Positions 17,697 to 26,148 of a stretch of DNA of 64,000 nucleotides are shown here, piece by piece (positions within the stretch are counted from its first letter, which is position 1; each line of letters opens with the position of its first letter). The DNA is from Bacteroidia bacterium (GTDB lineage Bacteria > Bacteroidota > Bacteroidia > Palsa-965). The notes beneath the pieces were generated by a model, which was given only the letters and a program-made list of their open reading frames with translations, was not told the DNA's origin and ran no database searches. The stretch spans positions 37,102-101,101 of the forward strand of contig JAKLJE010000015.1 in NCBI GenBank assembly GCA_023151315.1, read 5' to 3'. The translations under genes and the position numbers were made by a program.

Positions 17697-19247
17697 TTAT
17701 TTCGAGATAATCTTGAACTCCACTCGACGGTTCAACTGCATATTTTCCTCAGTGGTATTCGGTACAACAGGTTTGTCAAAACCGTAACCTTTGTAAGTCA
17801 TTCGAGTTGCCGGAATTCCTTTCGAGATCAGATAATCTACAACAGCTTTAGCGCGGTCATTGGAAAGTTTCTTATTGTACTCTGCTGTTCCTCGATTGTC
17901 GGTGTGACCGGAAATTTCAATGATCAGTGTAGGATTCTGCTGCATCAGCTGAAGCAGATTGTTCAACTCTGTGTACGACTCAGGTCGCAACGTGGCTTTG
18001 TTGTAATCGAAGAAAATATTGTTCAGTACAATACTGCTTCCCACTTCGAGTTTCTGCAGTTCAATATCTTTTCTCACTTCTTTGTAAGAAGCGCTGTCGG
18101 GAACAACAAAGTTTTCAGAATGAAATAAGTATCCCGGGGCGGTGGCTGTGATGTTATAATTTTTGCCGGCCGGTAATGAAACCAGGTACGCACCTGTTAC
18201 GCTATTTGAATTTACTGAGGTAACGAGTTCGTTTTTCTCGTTGTCGTAAATATCGATGCGTGCCGCAACAGGTTTGTGAGTTATGGAGTCGGTTATAATT
18301 CCCTTCAGCAGTGTAAGTTTAGGTCCTCGATCTTTAGCTTTCTCTATCGGAGTATAGGTGATCTCGTAAATGTCTTTATCACCGAATCCACCGGGCTGAC
18401 CGGAAGAACTGTAATACGCTTTGCGACCATCAGCGGTCATTTGATAGAACAGTTCGTCTCCCTCAGTATTAATCGGTGTTCCCAGATTTTCTGCAGCTGT
18501 CCACATGCCGTTTACTCGCTTGCTTCGGTAAATGTCGTAACCGCCTTTTCCTTTGTGACCGCGGGAACTGAAATACAATGTTGTTCCATCAGGGTGTATA
18601 AATACACCTTCTTCATCTTCTTTGGTATTGATTGCAGAACCCGGATTTACCGGAGTACTCCACTTTCCGTCAACACCTAAAGTGCTGATCCAGATATCGC
18701 GGCCGCCTAAGCCACCGGGGCGATTGCTTACGAAATACAGAGTTCTGCCGTCGGGTGAAAAGCTTGCAGACGATTCGTGGTGTACAGTATTGATCGGATC
18801 CGGAAGCAATGATGGTTCCGACCAACTCATACCGTTGAGTCGGGTTTCCCAAATGTTGCCATTACCATTATCATCGTCGCGGTAAATCATCATACGTTGA
18901 CCGTCGTTCGAAAGCCCAAGTACAACGTTGTTTCTGCCTGCAACATTCACGGGTGATGGAGCAGGTGCGGGCGCATTCCATTTGTTTGCAGAAGAACTGA
19001 AATTGGAAATGTAGATCATCTCCATGCTCTGTTTGTTCTTCTTAATGTCTTTCTCATTATTCGGTTTTCTGGAAGTGAACAACATCACGCTGCCATCTGC
19101 AGAGATTACAGGAGAATATTCTGCAAACGGAGAATTGACCTCGTTACCGAAATTCTTGATGTCGATTTTTACCGAATCGTTCTGAGAAAAACCGGAGTGA
19201 CAGATCATCACTCCGGCGATAAAAAGAAATGCGGCTTTCATTACCAT
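17697..19247 (-). CDS. PD40-repeat/OmpA-domain protein (PorE-like)
   Basis: A 516-residue exported protein. Order: signal peptide (about 1-21), PD40 WD40-like blades (about 35-300, with SPDGRTLYFVSNRPGGLGG, HPDGTTLYFSSRGHKGKGG and ADGRKAYYSSSGQPGG), a carboxypeptidase-regulatory-like domain (about 310-390), and an OmpA-like peptidoglycan-binding domain (about 400-516, with FFDYNKATLRPES and SGHTDNRGTAEYNKKLSNDR). This resembles T9SS component PorE but lacks an obvious TPR part. It probably anchors an outer-membrane complex to peptidoglycan. It overlaps the PorP/SprF gene by one base (TAATG) and is the third gene after the type-B adhesin. Met3 is an alternative start. Confidence 0.88.
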   Translation of the reverse strand: MVMKAAFLFIAGVMICHSGFSQNDSVKIDIKNFGNEVNSPFAEYSPVISADGSVMLFTSRKPNNEKDIKKNKQSMEMIYISNFSSSANKWNAPAPAPSPVNVAGRNNVVLGLSNDGQRMMIYRDDDNGNGNIWETRLNGMSWSEPSLLPDPINTVHHESSASFSPDGRTLYFVSNRPGGLGGRDIWISTLGVDGKWSTPVNPGSAINTKEDEEGVFIHPDGTTLYFSSRGHKGKGGYDIYRSKRVNGMWTAAENLGTPINTEGDELFYQMTADGRKAYYSSSGQPGGFGDKDIYEITYTPIEKAKDRGPKLTLLKGIITDSITHKPVAARIDIYDNEKNELVTSVNSNSVTGAYLVSLPAGKNYNITATAPGYLFHSENFVVPDSASYKEVRKDIELQKLEVGSSIVLNNIFFDYNKATLRPESYTELNNLLQLMQQNPTLIIEISGHTDNRGTAEYNKKLSNDRAKAVVDYLISKGIPATRMTYKGYGFDKPVVPNTTEENMQLNRRVEFKIISK

Positions 19248-20293
19248 TAAATCATCGATTTGTTGGTGGCGCTTCCGAAAGGATTCGGGAATACCATTCG
19301 CAGAAATACTTCGAATCCGCCACGTGCACGACTCACCGTATTCAGTTTAGATACGTTCACATCATAGCTGAATCCGCATGCATAGCTCTGGAACTCGAAC
19401 ATTGTGGTAAGAATTACAGCGTCGCGTGTGCGGAAATAACCACCTAATGACATTGCAGATGCTTTCTTACGTCCTGTGTACTTTGAGCCTTCAGACATGA
19501 TGTATTTAAGATTTACTCCGGGAGTAAATTCCTGCATGGGTCCTTGGCGTAAATAAAGGAAAGAAGGCTCAATGCACAGATTACTGTTGCCCGTACCGAT
19601 CGACGACCATCCGTGTACGACAATTTTCGGATCGAGCCGCTGATCTGCTACTCCGTAGTATGAATACTTCGGTTTGTGAGGATGAAATACTGCGAAGCCG
19701 AGATTGAGTTTAACACCATCGTTAGCCGTCATGTATTTTTCACCTTTACCATAATACCAATTGAATCCTGCTCCCATATCAACGAAGTTGTGATTTTGCA
19801 ACAACGCAGTTTCACCTGTAGGTAAAGCAGAATTAAATTGGAATCCATCGTATTGTTCTCCCCATTGCTGATTGGAAGGACTGATGCCTCTTTGCACAAA
19901 TCCGCCCATCAATCCAACAGAGAATTTATTATAAGCGTCCGGCATCAACACTCCGGACAGAGAAAGTGATCCCTGTGTGGTTTTCATTCCTACATCTCCG
20001 GCTTTATCATTAAAGAATGTTACACCAACACCCATGTACGATTTATTGCCTTTCTTCTTGAACGTAGCCATATCACCACTGAAGGCAATTGTAGTGTATG
20101 GATCCGCCACGGAAGCCCATTGACTCTTGTAGTTCAGAATTACGCGTGCATCAAATGGAACACCTGCGCGTGCAGGATTGAGTAACACAGGAGTTTCATT
20201 ATACATGGAATGGTGAATATCCTGTGCCTGTGAAGCAGCACTGCAGATCAATACAACTGCAGCTGAAACGGAAATTTTGAAAATTGTTTTCAT
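19247..20293 (-). CDS. PorP/SprF family type IX secretion outer-membrane protein
   Basis: A 348-residue protein with a signal peptide (about 1-23) followed by the family opening IHHSMYNETPVLLNPARAG and a 14-strand-type barrel rich in GxGxxF strands. PorP/SprF proteins are outer-membrane partners for secretion and surface retention of T9SS cargos with type-B C-terminal domains. In Flavobacterium, SprF is needed for SprB. The gene lies 19 bases after the stop of such a cargo and is coupled to the PD40-OmpA gene, which strongly suggests a dedicated cargo-specific set. No separate promoter is seen, so it is probably co-transcribed with the adhesin. Confidence 0.93.
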   Translation of the reverse strand: MKTIFKISVSAAVVLICSAASQAQDIHHSMYNETPVLLNPARAGVPFDARVILNYKSQWASVADPYTTIAFSGDMATFKKKGNKSYMGVGVTFFNDKAGDVGMKTTQGSLSLSGVLMPDAYNKFSVGLMGGFVQRGISPSNQQWGEQYDGFQFNSALPTGETALLQNHNFVDMGAGFNWYYGKGEKYMTANDGVKLNLGFAVFHPHKPKYSYYGVADQRLDPKIVVHGWSSIGTGNSNLCIEPSFLYLRQGPMQEFTPGVNLKYIMSEGSKYTGRKKASAMSLGGYFRTRDAVILTTMFEFQSYACGFSYDVNVSKLNTVSRARGGFEVFLRMVFPNPFGSATNKSMI

Positions 20294-20312
20294 GATGTTT
20301 CTTCTTTGCAGT

Positions 20313-23300
20313 TTATTTTACGAGAGTTACGTTACCTGATCTTTCAAACTCTGTTCCTGTAATGAACGTTCCTTTGAGTTTGTAAACAAAGACTGCAGGA
20401 TCAAGTTCTTTGCCTTTGAATGTGCCGTCCCATTCTTCTGCAGGGTCGGTGGATTCATACACAAGCTCTCCCCAACGATCGAATATCTGCCAGGTGAAAT
20501 CATCCACACATGGAGTTCCGTAAACTTTCAAAACATCATTATGTCCGTCACCATTCGGTGAGAATATGTTCGGGATGAACAATTCACCGCAGTCAAGAGT
20601 TACTGTAACGATTACGGTATCCGTTGAGCTGCATCCATTGGAATCAACAACTGTCAAAACATAAACTGTAGTAACTGTTGGAGTTGCTGTCGGATTCTGA
20701 ATGTTAGGATTATCCAATCCTGTAGAAGGCGACCAGCTATAAGTTCCTCCACCATTTCCATTGAGAGTTGTGTTTCCTCCGATGTTGATTGTTGCATCAG
20801 CACCTGCATTAGCAGTAGGGCCATTGAAAACTACCACAGTGAACGTGGCTGTATCGCTGCAGCTTCCGACAGAAACAGTAACAGTGTAAGTAGTTGTAGA
20901 ATTCGGATTCACGTTTTCAATTGCTGCTGTACCTCCGCTGCTCCAGGTGTATGTGCCTCCGCCCGATGCGGTGAGAATTGCGCCCGTACCTTCGCAGATG
21001 CCACTTGTTCCGCTTATCGCAGCAACAGGCGGGTTGTTTACTGTTACAGAGTAAGTAGCAGTTGCCGTACATCCGTTAGCATCTGTTCCTGTTACTGTAT
21101 AAGTGGTATTCGTTGAAGGATTCACATTGATGCTGGTTGATGTTGCGCTTGTGTTCCATACATAGGAAGTTGCACCGCTCGCAGTAAGTGTTACAGTATC
21201 TCCGATGCAAATAGAGTTGCTTCCGGCTATCGCAACTGCAGGAGCAGTAAAGACAGTTACTGTATAAGTTGCTGTAGCAGTACAGCCATTGGCATCGGTT
21301 CCGGTTACAGTGTACGTTTGTGTACTTGCCGGTGTTACCGTTTCACTCGCTGTTGTTCCGCCGCTGCTCCAAACATATGTAGATGCTCCGCTTGCAGTAA
21401 GTGTCGCGCTGCTGCCGGGACAAATGGATGCGTTCCCTGAAGTTACGCTTACGGTTGGGCCTGCTGTTACCGCAACATCAACAGTCATTGTATCTGCACA
21501 CGATCCGTTAGAACCGATTACAGTGTAAGTGGTGTTCGCTGAAGGATTCACAACTACAGATGATCCGCTTAAATTCCCGGGAGTCCAGATGTAATTAGCT
21601 GCTCCCGAACTTGTCAGTGTTACTGAACCACCTGTACAAATTGTATCTGCGCTCGCGCTTGCCGTAATTACAGGCGCTCCCGTTACTGTTACTGTAACCG
21701 TCGTTGTATCTGAACATCCATAGGAATTCGTTCCGATGACGGTGTACGTAGTTGTTGATGCCGGGAAGTCAACGAACGTACTATCAGTGATATTTCCCGG
21801 TTGCCATAAATATGTTGATGCTCCGGTTACTCCGATTGTCACGCTGTCGCCTTGACAAATAGTGGTTGGAAGCGATGCAACAGTTAATCCCGGTTGCGGG
21901 TTTACGGTAATCACATGTGTGATTGTATCAGCGCAATTCGTTCCTGTTGTTCCAATGATGGTATACGTTGTAGTTGCAGTTGGATTCACGACTACAGAAT
22001 TCCCGGACAAGTTACCGGGTTGCCAAGAATAGTTCGTTGCACCGGATGCATTGATCGTAGCAGTTGTTCCGGAACAGATGGTTGAAGAAGATGAAGTTGC
22101 AGAAACTGTAATCGGTGTTCCTAATGTTACTGTTGCCGTCACCGTTGTCGTGCATCCGTTGAAATCCGTAACCTGACATGTGTACACTCCGGGAGCAAGC
22201 GATGTTTCTGTTTGGTTTGTACCACCTGACGGAGACCATAAATATGTATAAGAACCTGCACCACCAGAAGGAGTTGCTGTTGCGCTGCCCGAATTAGTGC
22301 ATCCGCTGGACGTGGAAGATGACGTTGCAGTCAAGGCAGATGGAGATGTAATTGCAACGGACTGTGTTGTCACACATCCGGATTGATCTGTGATAGTACA
22401 AGTATAATTTCCTGCTGTAAGTCCGGACGCAGTTGCAGATGTTCCTCCGCTTGGTGCCCACGAATAAGTATATCCCGGATTTCCGCCGGTTGCACTAACC
22501 GTAGCGGTACCGTTATTACCACCGAAACACGAAACGTTGCCGGACGATTGAAGTGACGCTGTAGGGCCGGTGTTCGTAGAAACCGTAACGTTAGCGGTTC
22601 CCGTGCATCCATTCGCATCGGTAATCGTAACTACATATGGTCCGGGTGCAAGGTTCGATGCGGTTGCTGCTGTTCCTCCCGAAGGAGACCAACTGTAAGT
22701 ATAACCTCCGGTTCCACCGCTTGCGGTTACTGTAGCACTTCCTGTATTACCGGAACAGCTGGAAGGTGTAGAAGTTGCAGTACCGGTAACCGCATTCGGT
22801 TGCGTGATATTGACTGTGCGTGTTGTTGTACAGCTGTTCGCATCAGTTATAGTTACTGTATAAACACCTTGACACAATCCGCTTGCAGATGCAGCTGTTC
22901 CACCTGAAGGAGCCCATGAGTAAGTATATCCTGAAGTACCGCCGCTTGCTGCAACAGTTGCGGATCCATTGCACAGTGCGTTGCATGTTACACTGCTTGA
23001 TGCAGTAATGGTGCCTGTTAACGCAGCTGCAGGTTGAGTAATCGTTACAGTAACTTGTGCCGTTGCAGATGCTGCATCGGTTACAGTACACGTGTAAGTT
23101 CCGGGACAAAGGCCTGTTGCAGTTGCAGCTGTTCCGCCGGAAGGTGCCCATGCATAAGTGTAAGGGCCGGTTCCTCCGCTAGGTGTTGCTGTTGCTGTAC
23201 CGTTGCAGGAACCGAAGCATGTTACGTTGGTGCTTGCAGAGGTTGCACTAAGTACAGATGGAACATTCAGACAGTGTTGCGTCGGTGTCACGGTTTGGTT

Positions 23301-24656
23301 GATCACCGTTAACGTAATTGATGATCCAGTCAGCGTTGTGTATTGGTTGTACGTTGGTGTTGTCCACGTCATCGACACTGACGCAAGAGTAGGAGTAAAC
23401 GATGAACCCGGACACCCGCTTGGTGTTGCAGCAGTTTGTCCTGTCGCATCGGTTCTTATAACGTTGTAATGAAAGCCGGTCATTTGCTGATCGGTTACTG
23501 AAATGTAATATCCCTGATCGGTGCATAATCCTCCCTCTGGCAGAATGCCGGACAACCCGATTGGAGCATAACTTCTGGCGAACATCAAAGCACCTGTAGA
23601 GCTGTTCAGTTTTACAATCATTGTTTGTAAAGCGATACTTGCAAATTGCAGGCGAGTCCCGATGACGGAGTAGTTTCCATCTGAAGTTTGCATGATATCC
23701 TGAATAATATAGATTGATGTAAACGCATTTCCATCCAATCGTCTGTTGTAGACCGGTGTCGGTGTTGCAGCTGTATAATCCAGAGCCATTAAAATTCCAT
23801 CATCCGCATCAAATCCTCCAATAAGAATATTACCATTAGTGAGAGTGATTGCTGCGTTAAATCCTTGAGAGTTTGAACCTCCGAACCTTCTGATATACTG
23901 AAATACACCAGCGGTTGTGGTTTTTACAATCAATCCATTGCTTGGATAATCACCGTTACTGCTAAGTGTACCTGTTCCTTCCGAAGACTGACCAACGAAG
24001 TAGTACGATCCGTTTGATTCTGTAACATCGTTAAAGTAATGTTCGTCAGGGTTCGGAACGCTTATCGTCCATACGCGTGCCCAAAGCAGATTTCCGCTCG
24101 CATCAACTTTAAATCCAAGCGCACTCGCCGTATCAACGGTTGTTCCGCTGACACCATCCCAGAAATAATCAACGCCGCCCGCAACAACAAAGCCTCCGTC
24201 TGAAGCTTCAATTACCGCATTGCCGTATTCGCTGGACGCATTACCGGATCCGATATTCGGACATTGGTATCTGTACGACCACAATACATTTCCTGATGCA
24301 TCGAGTCGTGCCAGCACTGCACCACCGCCGCCACTTGTTGATTGACCGGTTACAATGTATCCGCCCGTGCTTACGTTTTTAATGTCCATGAATGCGCTCG
24401 CGAAACCTGCGTTGTACGCCTTCGCCCATTGAACATTGCCTTGCGCATCCATATTGTAAACGTTGCCGTAGTAAGGTCCAACAGAATTGTTGAGACCCGC
24501 AACAGTGAATCCGCCGGTTGGAGTTTGAACCATACCTCCGGAAATGTCGAACAGTCCAACGTCATACGTGTAGCGAAATGTCGGACTCTGCGCAAAGGTT
24601 TGTGCTGCAAGCATGACCAATGCGGCAATCATCAGATTGTAAATCTTGAATCGCAT
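20313..24656 (-). CDS. SprB-like surface adhesin with T9SS type-B (CHU_C) C-terminal domain
   Basis: From the ATG at 24656 the product is 1447 residues with a signal peptide (MRFKIYNLMIAALVMLAAQT, then FAQ). A propeller-like region (about 25-460) carries DGGFVVAGG and DGNYSVIG repeats. Five SprB-type repeats follow (about 465-850, with GTATATPSGGTGPYTYAWAP), then six Ig-like domains (about 850-1275, with TYTVTGTDANGCTATATYTV), one PKD-like domain (about 1275-1350), and a CHU_C/gliding-motility-type sorting domain (FIPNIFSPNGDGHNDVLKVY, DRWGELVYES). It is a cell-surface adhesin secreted by T9SS. The in-frame start at 24812 lies inside the -7 box and its extension does not look like protein. 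Confidence 0.92.
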   Translation of the reverse strand: MRFKIYNLMIAALVMLAAQTFAQSPTFRYTYDVGLFDISGGMVQTPTGGFTVAGLNNSVGPYYGNVYNMDAQGNVQWAKAYNAGFASAFMDIKNVSTGGYIVTGQSTSGGGGAVLARLDASGNVLWSYRYQCPNIGSGNASSEYGNAVIEASDGGFVVAGGVDYFWDGVSGTTVDTASALGFKVDASGNLLWARVWTISVPNPDEHYFNDVTESNGSYYFVGQSSEGTGTLSSNGDYPSNGLIVKTTTAGVFQYIRRFGGSNSQGFNAAITLTNGNILIGGFDADDGILMALDYTAATPTPVYNRRLDGNAFTSIYIIQDIMQTSDGNYSVIGTRLQFASIALQTMIVKLNSSTGALMFARSYAPIGLSGILPEGGLCTDQGYYISVTDQQMTGFHYNVIRTDATGQTAATPSGCPGSSFTPTLASVSMTWTTPTYNQYTTLTGSSITLTVINQTVTPTQHCLNVPSVLSATSASTNVTCFGSCNGTATATPSGGTGPYTYAWAPSGGTAATATGLCPGTYTCTVTDAASATAQVTVTITQPAAALTGTITASSSVTCNALCNGSATVAASGGTSGYTYSWAPSGGTAASASGLCQGVYTVTITDANSCTTTRTVNITQPNAVTGTATSTPSSCSGNTGSATVTASGGTGGYTYSWSPSGGTAATASNLAPGPYVVTITDANGCTGTANVTVSTNTGPTASLQSSGNVSCFGGNNGTATVSATGGNPGYTYSWAPSGGTSATASGLTAGNYTCTITDQSGCVTTQSVAITSPSALTATSSSTSSGCTNSGSATATPSGGAGSYTYLWSPSGGTNQTETSLAPGVYTCQVTDFNGCTTTVTATVTLGTPITVSATSSSSTICSGTTATINASGATNYSWQPGNLSGNSVVVNPTATTTYTIIGTTGTNCADTITHVITVNPQPGLTVASLPTTICQGDSVTIGVTGASTYLWQPGNITDSTFVDFPASTTTYTVIGTNSYGCSDTTTVTVTVTGAPVITASASADTICTGGSVTLTSSGAANYIWTPGNLSGSSVVVNPSANTTYTVIGSNGSCADTMTVDVAVTAGPTVSVTSGNASICPGSSATLTASGASTYVWSSGGTTASETVTPASTQTYTVTGTDANGCTATATYTVTVFTAPAVAIAGSNSICIGDTVTLTASGATSYVWNTSATSTSINVNPSTNTTYTVTGTDANGCTATATYSVTVNNPPVAAISGTSGICEGTGAILTASGGGTYTWSSGGTAAIENVNPNSTTTYTVTVSVGSCSDTATFTVVVFNGPTANAGADATINIGGNTTLNGNGGGTYSWSPSTGLDNPNIQNPTATPTVTTVYVLTVVDSNGCSSTDTVIVTVTLDCGELFIPNIFSPNGDGHNDVLKVYGTPCVDDFTWQIFDRWGELVYESTDPAEEWDGTFKGKELDPAVFVYKLKGTFITGTEFERSGNVTLVK
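21030..23300. repeat. DNA-level repetition from tandem SprB and Ig-like domains
   Basis: The adhesin gene repeats at the base level because its domains repeat. The units near 21060-21110 and 21270-21310 are nearly the same over about 45 bases (coding TVTGTDANGCTATATY). SprB-type units of about 240 bases recur between about 22100 and 23300. Unequal recombination could change the repeat number. Confidence 0.7.
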
Positions 24657-24751
24657 GTTTTGTGAATTAATTGGTGTGAGAAGAAGAGACAACATGAAGC
24701 TGTGTCCGCGACGAAAGAAATATTCCGTTGCAGCCAATGCAATAGTCTTCT

Positions 24752-24771
24752 GTTTCGCGGGGAAGCGAAAC
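24752..24771 (-). other. Hairpin in the adhesin mRNA leader
   Basis: Perfect seven-base arms GTTTCGC/GCGAAAC around a six-base loop, inside the roughly 147-base leader between the promoter at 24810-24840 and the ATG at 24656. No known riboswitch fold is recognised. The leader holds no supported gene. Confidence 0.45.
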
Positions 24772-24809
24772 TTCGGTGCAGGGCTCATGCTGTGTGGGTT
24801 TTGGTGAGC

Positions 24810-24840
24810 CAAAAATAAACTTTAAGCTAATTGAAGTCAA
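24810..24840 (-). promoter_or_regulatory. Candidate promoter of the adhesin-PorP-OmpA operon
   Basis: On the minus strand, TTG (24838-24840) and TATTTTTG (24810-24817) are 20 bases apart, a full Bacteroidota-type -33/-7 match. It implies a leader of about 147 bases before the ATG at 24656. Confidence 0.6.
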
Positions 24841-24887
24841 CTTTCGTCGAGGACAATTCGGCGCGAATCTGATTCAATTTAAATGTT

Positions 24888-24925
24888 TGAAATCGGGCGA
24901 AAAACGCTCTAATTAGCCGATTTCA
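24888..24925. repeat. Inverted repeat in the gap upstream of the adhesin promoter
   Basis: Perfect nine-base arms TGAAATCGG (24888-24896) and CCGATTTCA (24917-24925). The gap 24657-24972 otherwise holds only the adhesin leader and promoter. The repeat lies 48 bases downstream of the prenyltransferase stop on the minus strand and about 48 bases upstream of the -33 box, so it could be a 3'-end hairpin or an operator. No T-run follows. Confidence 0.5.
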
Positions 24926-24972
24926 GAATTTATTACACCAAAATGTAAGATGGATTTTAGGGCTGATTCAGA

Positions 24973-25857
24973 CTACAATACCAGATACAGATCACAGATC
25001 ACTAAAATTGCGAAGGCTACACTTGCAATTCCATTTGTGGTGAAGAAGGCGCGATTCACTTTTGAGAGGTCATCAGGTTTGACCAGTGAATGCTGATACC
25101 ACAGCAGAATGGAAAACAGAATCGCGCCAAACAAGTAGTACATCCCGAATCCGCCCATCACGCCGGTGGTCCAGATCAGACTTGCTGAAACAATGTGGAA
25201 TGCACGTGATAACGCGAGTGCATTTTTCTTTCCGATAGCAGCGGGAATAGAATGTAGTTTATTTTTCTTGTCGAATTCCTGATCCTGCAAAGCGTAAATC
25301 ATGTCGAATCCGCTGACCCAAAATAATACGGCGAACGAAAAGCCCAACGGTAACCAATTAAATTCACCGGTAACTGCCAGCCACGCACCGATAGGAGCGA
25401 GGGCGAGTCCGATGCCAAGAATAACGTGACACAATGCAGTAAATCGCTTGGTGTAACTGTATCCTAATACAACGGCAAGTGCTACCGGTGACAGATAGAA
25501 ACAAATGGAGTTGATAAACCATGTGCATGCAATGAATAGCACGCAATTGATGATCACAAAAACCAAAGCAGCTTTTCCGCTGATAATGCCTGCGGGAATC
25601 TCACGATTCACAGTGCGCTCATTCTTCGCGTCAATATCGCGATCCACATAGCGATTGAAACCCATGGCTGCACTGCGTGCGAACACCATACACAGAATCA
25701 TCAATCCGAATTTGTACCACGAGAATTCGTGTTCCGTTCTTTCGACGGCAAGAAAGAATCCGATGATGGCAAACGGCAAAGCGAAAATCGTATGCGAGAA
25801 CGTTACCAGCGAGAAGAAGTCGCTGACACTGCTTTTATTTTTAGTTGCAACGCTCAC
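24973..25857 (-). CDS. UbiA family prenyltransferase (MqnP/UbiA-like)
   Basis: A 294-residue integral membrane protein with about eight helices. The first Asp-rich motif, NRYVDRDIDAKNERTVNR (Asn68, Asp72, Asp76), binds the polyprenyl diphosphate through Mg. The second lies near 190-200 (YALQDQEFDKKNKLHSIP). This motif set belongs to the 4-hydroxybenzoate polyprenyltransferase-like group; its members in Bacteroidota without ubiquinone are assigned to futalosine-route menaquinone synthesis (MqnP). That pathway assignment is inference, since no other menaquinone gene is in the window. The start overlaps the stop of the small membrane protein gene by four bases. Confidence 0.88.
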   Translation of the reverse strand: MSVATKNKSSVSDFFSLVTFSHTIFALPFAIIGFFLAVERTEHEFSWYKFGLMILCMVFARSAAMGFNRYVDRDIDAKNERTVNREIPAGIISGKAALVFVIINCVLFIACTWFINSICFYLSPVALAVVLGYSYTKRFTALCHVILGIGLALAPIGAWLAVTGEFNWLPLGFSFAVLFWVSGFDMIYALQDQEFDKKNKLHSIPAAIGKKNALALSRAFHIVSASLIWTTGVMGGFGMYYLFGAILFSILLWYQHSLVKPDDLSKVNRAFFTTNGIASVAFAILVICDLYLVL

Positions 25858-26111
25858 TTCGTCAGATAAAAATAAATGATGAGTATTAATGGAATTGAAC
25901 TGAGCAACATTCCGACATATCCCGGATTGAATTTTGGTGTTTCAATATTGTGACGCGTAGTAAACATCACATATAAACTGCTCAATAGAAAACCGGGAAG
26001 CATGGAAAACATCGAAACAAAAACCAAAGTGCCCGGCATGAAAGAAAAAATTGCCGTGATGATTCCGAACACCAATCCTCCCCAGCCAATAAGCGGTAAA
26101 TATTTCAACAT
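25854..26111 (-). CDS. Small membrane protein, function unknown
   Basis: An 85-residue protein with three hydrophobic segments (about residues 5-20, 24-45 and 62-80) and a short charged loop (FTTRHNIETPKFNPG). I do not recognise a family. The ATG at 26111 (MLKYLPLIGW) is preferred over the one at 26120, because the -7 box at 26118-26125 covers the latter. It is coupled by a four-base overlap to the prenyltransferase, hinting at a membrane-linked accessory role. Confidence 0.65.
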   Translation of the reverse strand: MLKYLPLIGWGGLVFGIITAIFSFMPGTLVFVSMFSMLPGFLLSSLYVMFTTRHNIETPKFNPGYVGMLLSSIPLILIIYFYLTK

Positions 26112-26117
26112 AGCACG

Positions 26118-26125
26118 CAAAGTTA
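26118..26125 (-). promoter_or_regulatory. Candidate -7 box TAACTTTG
   Basis: A full TAnnTTTG match on the minus strand, six bases upstream of the ATG at 26111. It implies a nearly leaderless transcript for the small membrane protein-prenyltransferase operon. Confidence 0.5.
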
Positions 26126-26148
26126 GCGATTACTTCGCAGCATAGAAT

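Noticed and set aside
20600..23300. CRISPR-like or satellite-like repetition
   Set aside because: The repeats are in frame, of unequal length, and encode SprB and Ig-like domains; no short direct repeats with unique spacers are present.
24657..24812. Longer N-terminus for the adhesin (start at 24812)
   Set aside because: The start lies inside the -7 box, the extra residues show no protein-like pattern, and the signal peptide begins at 24656.
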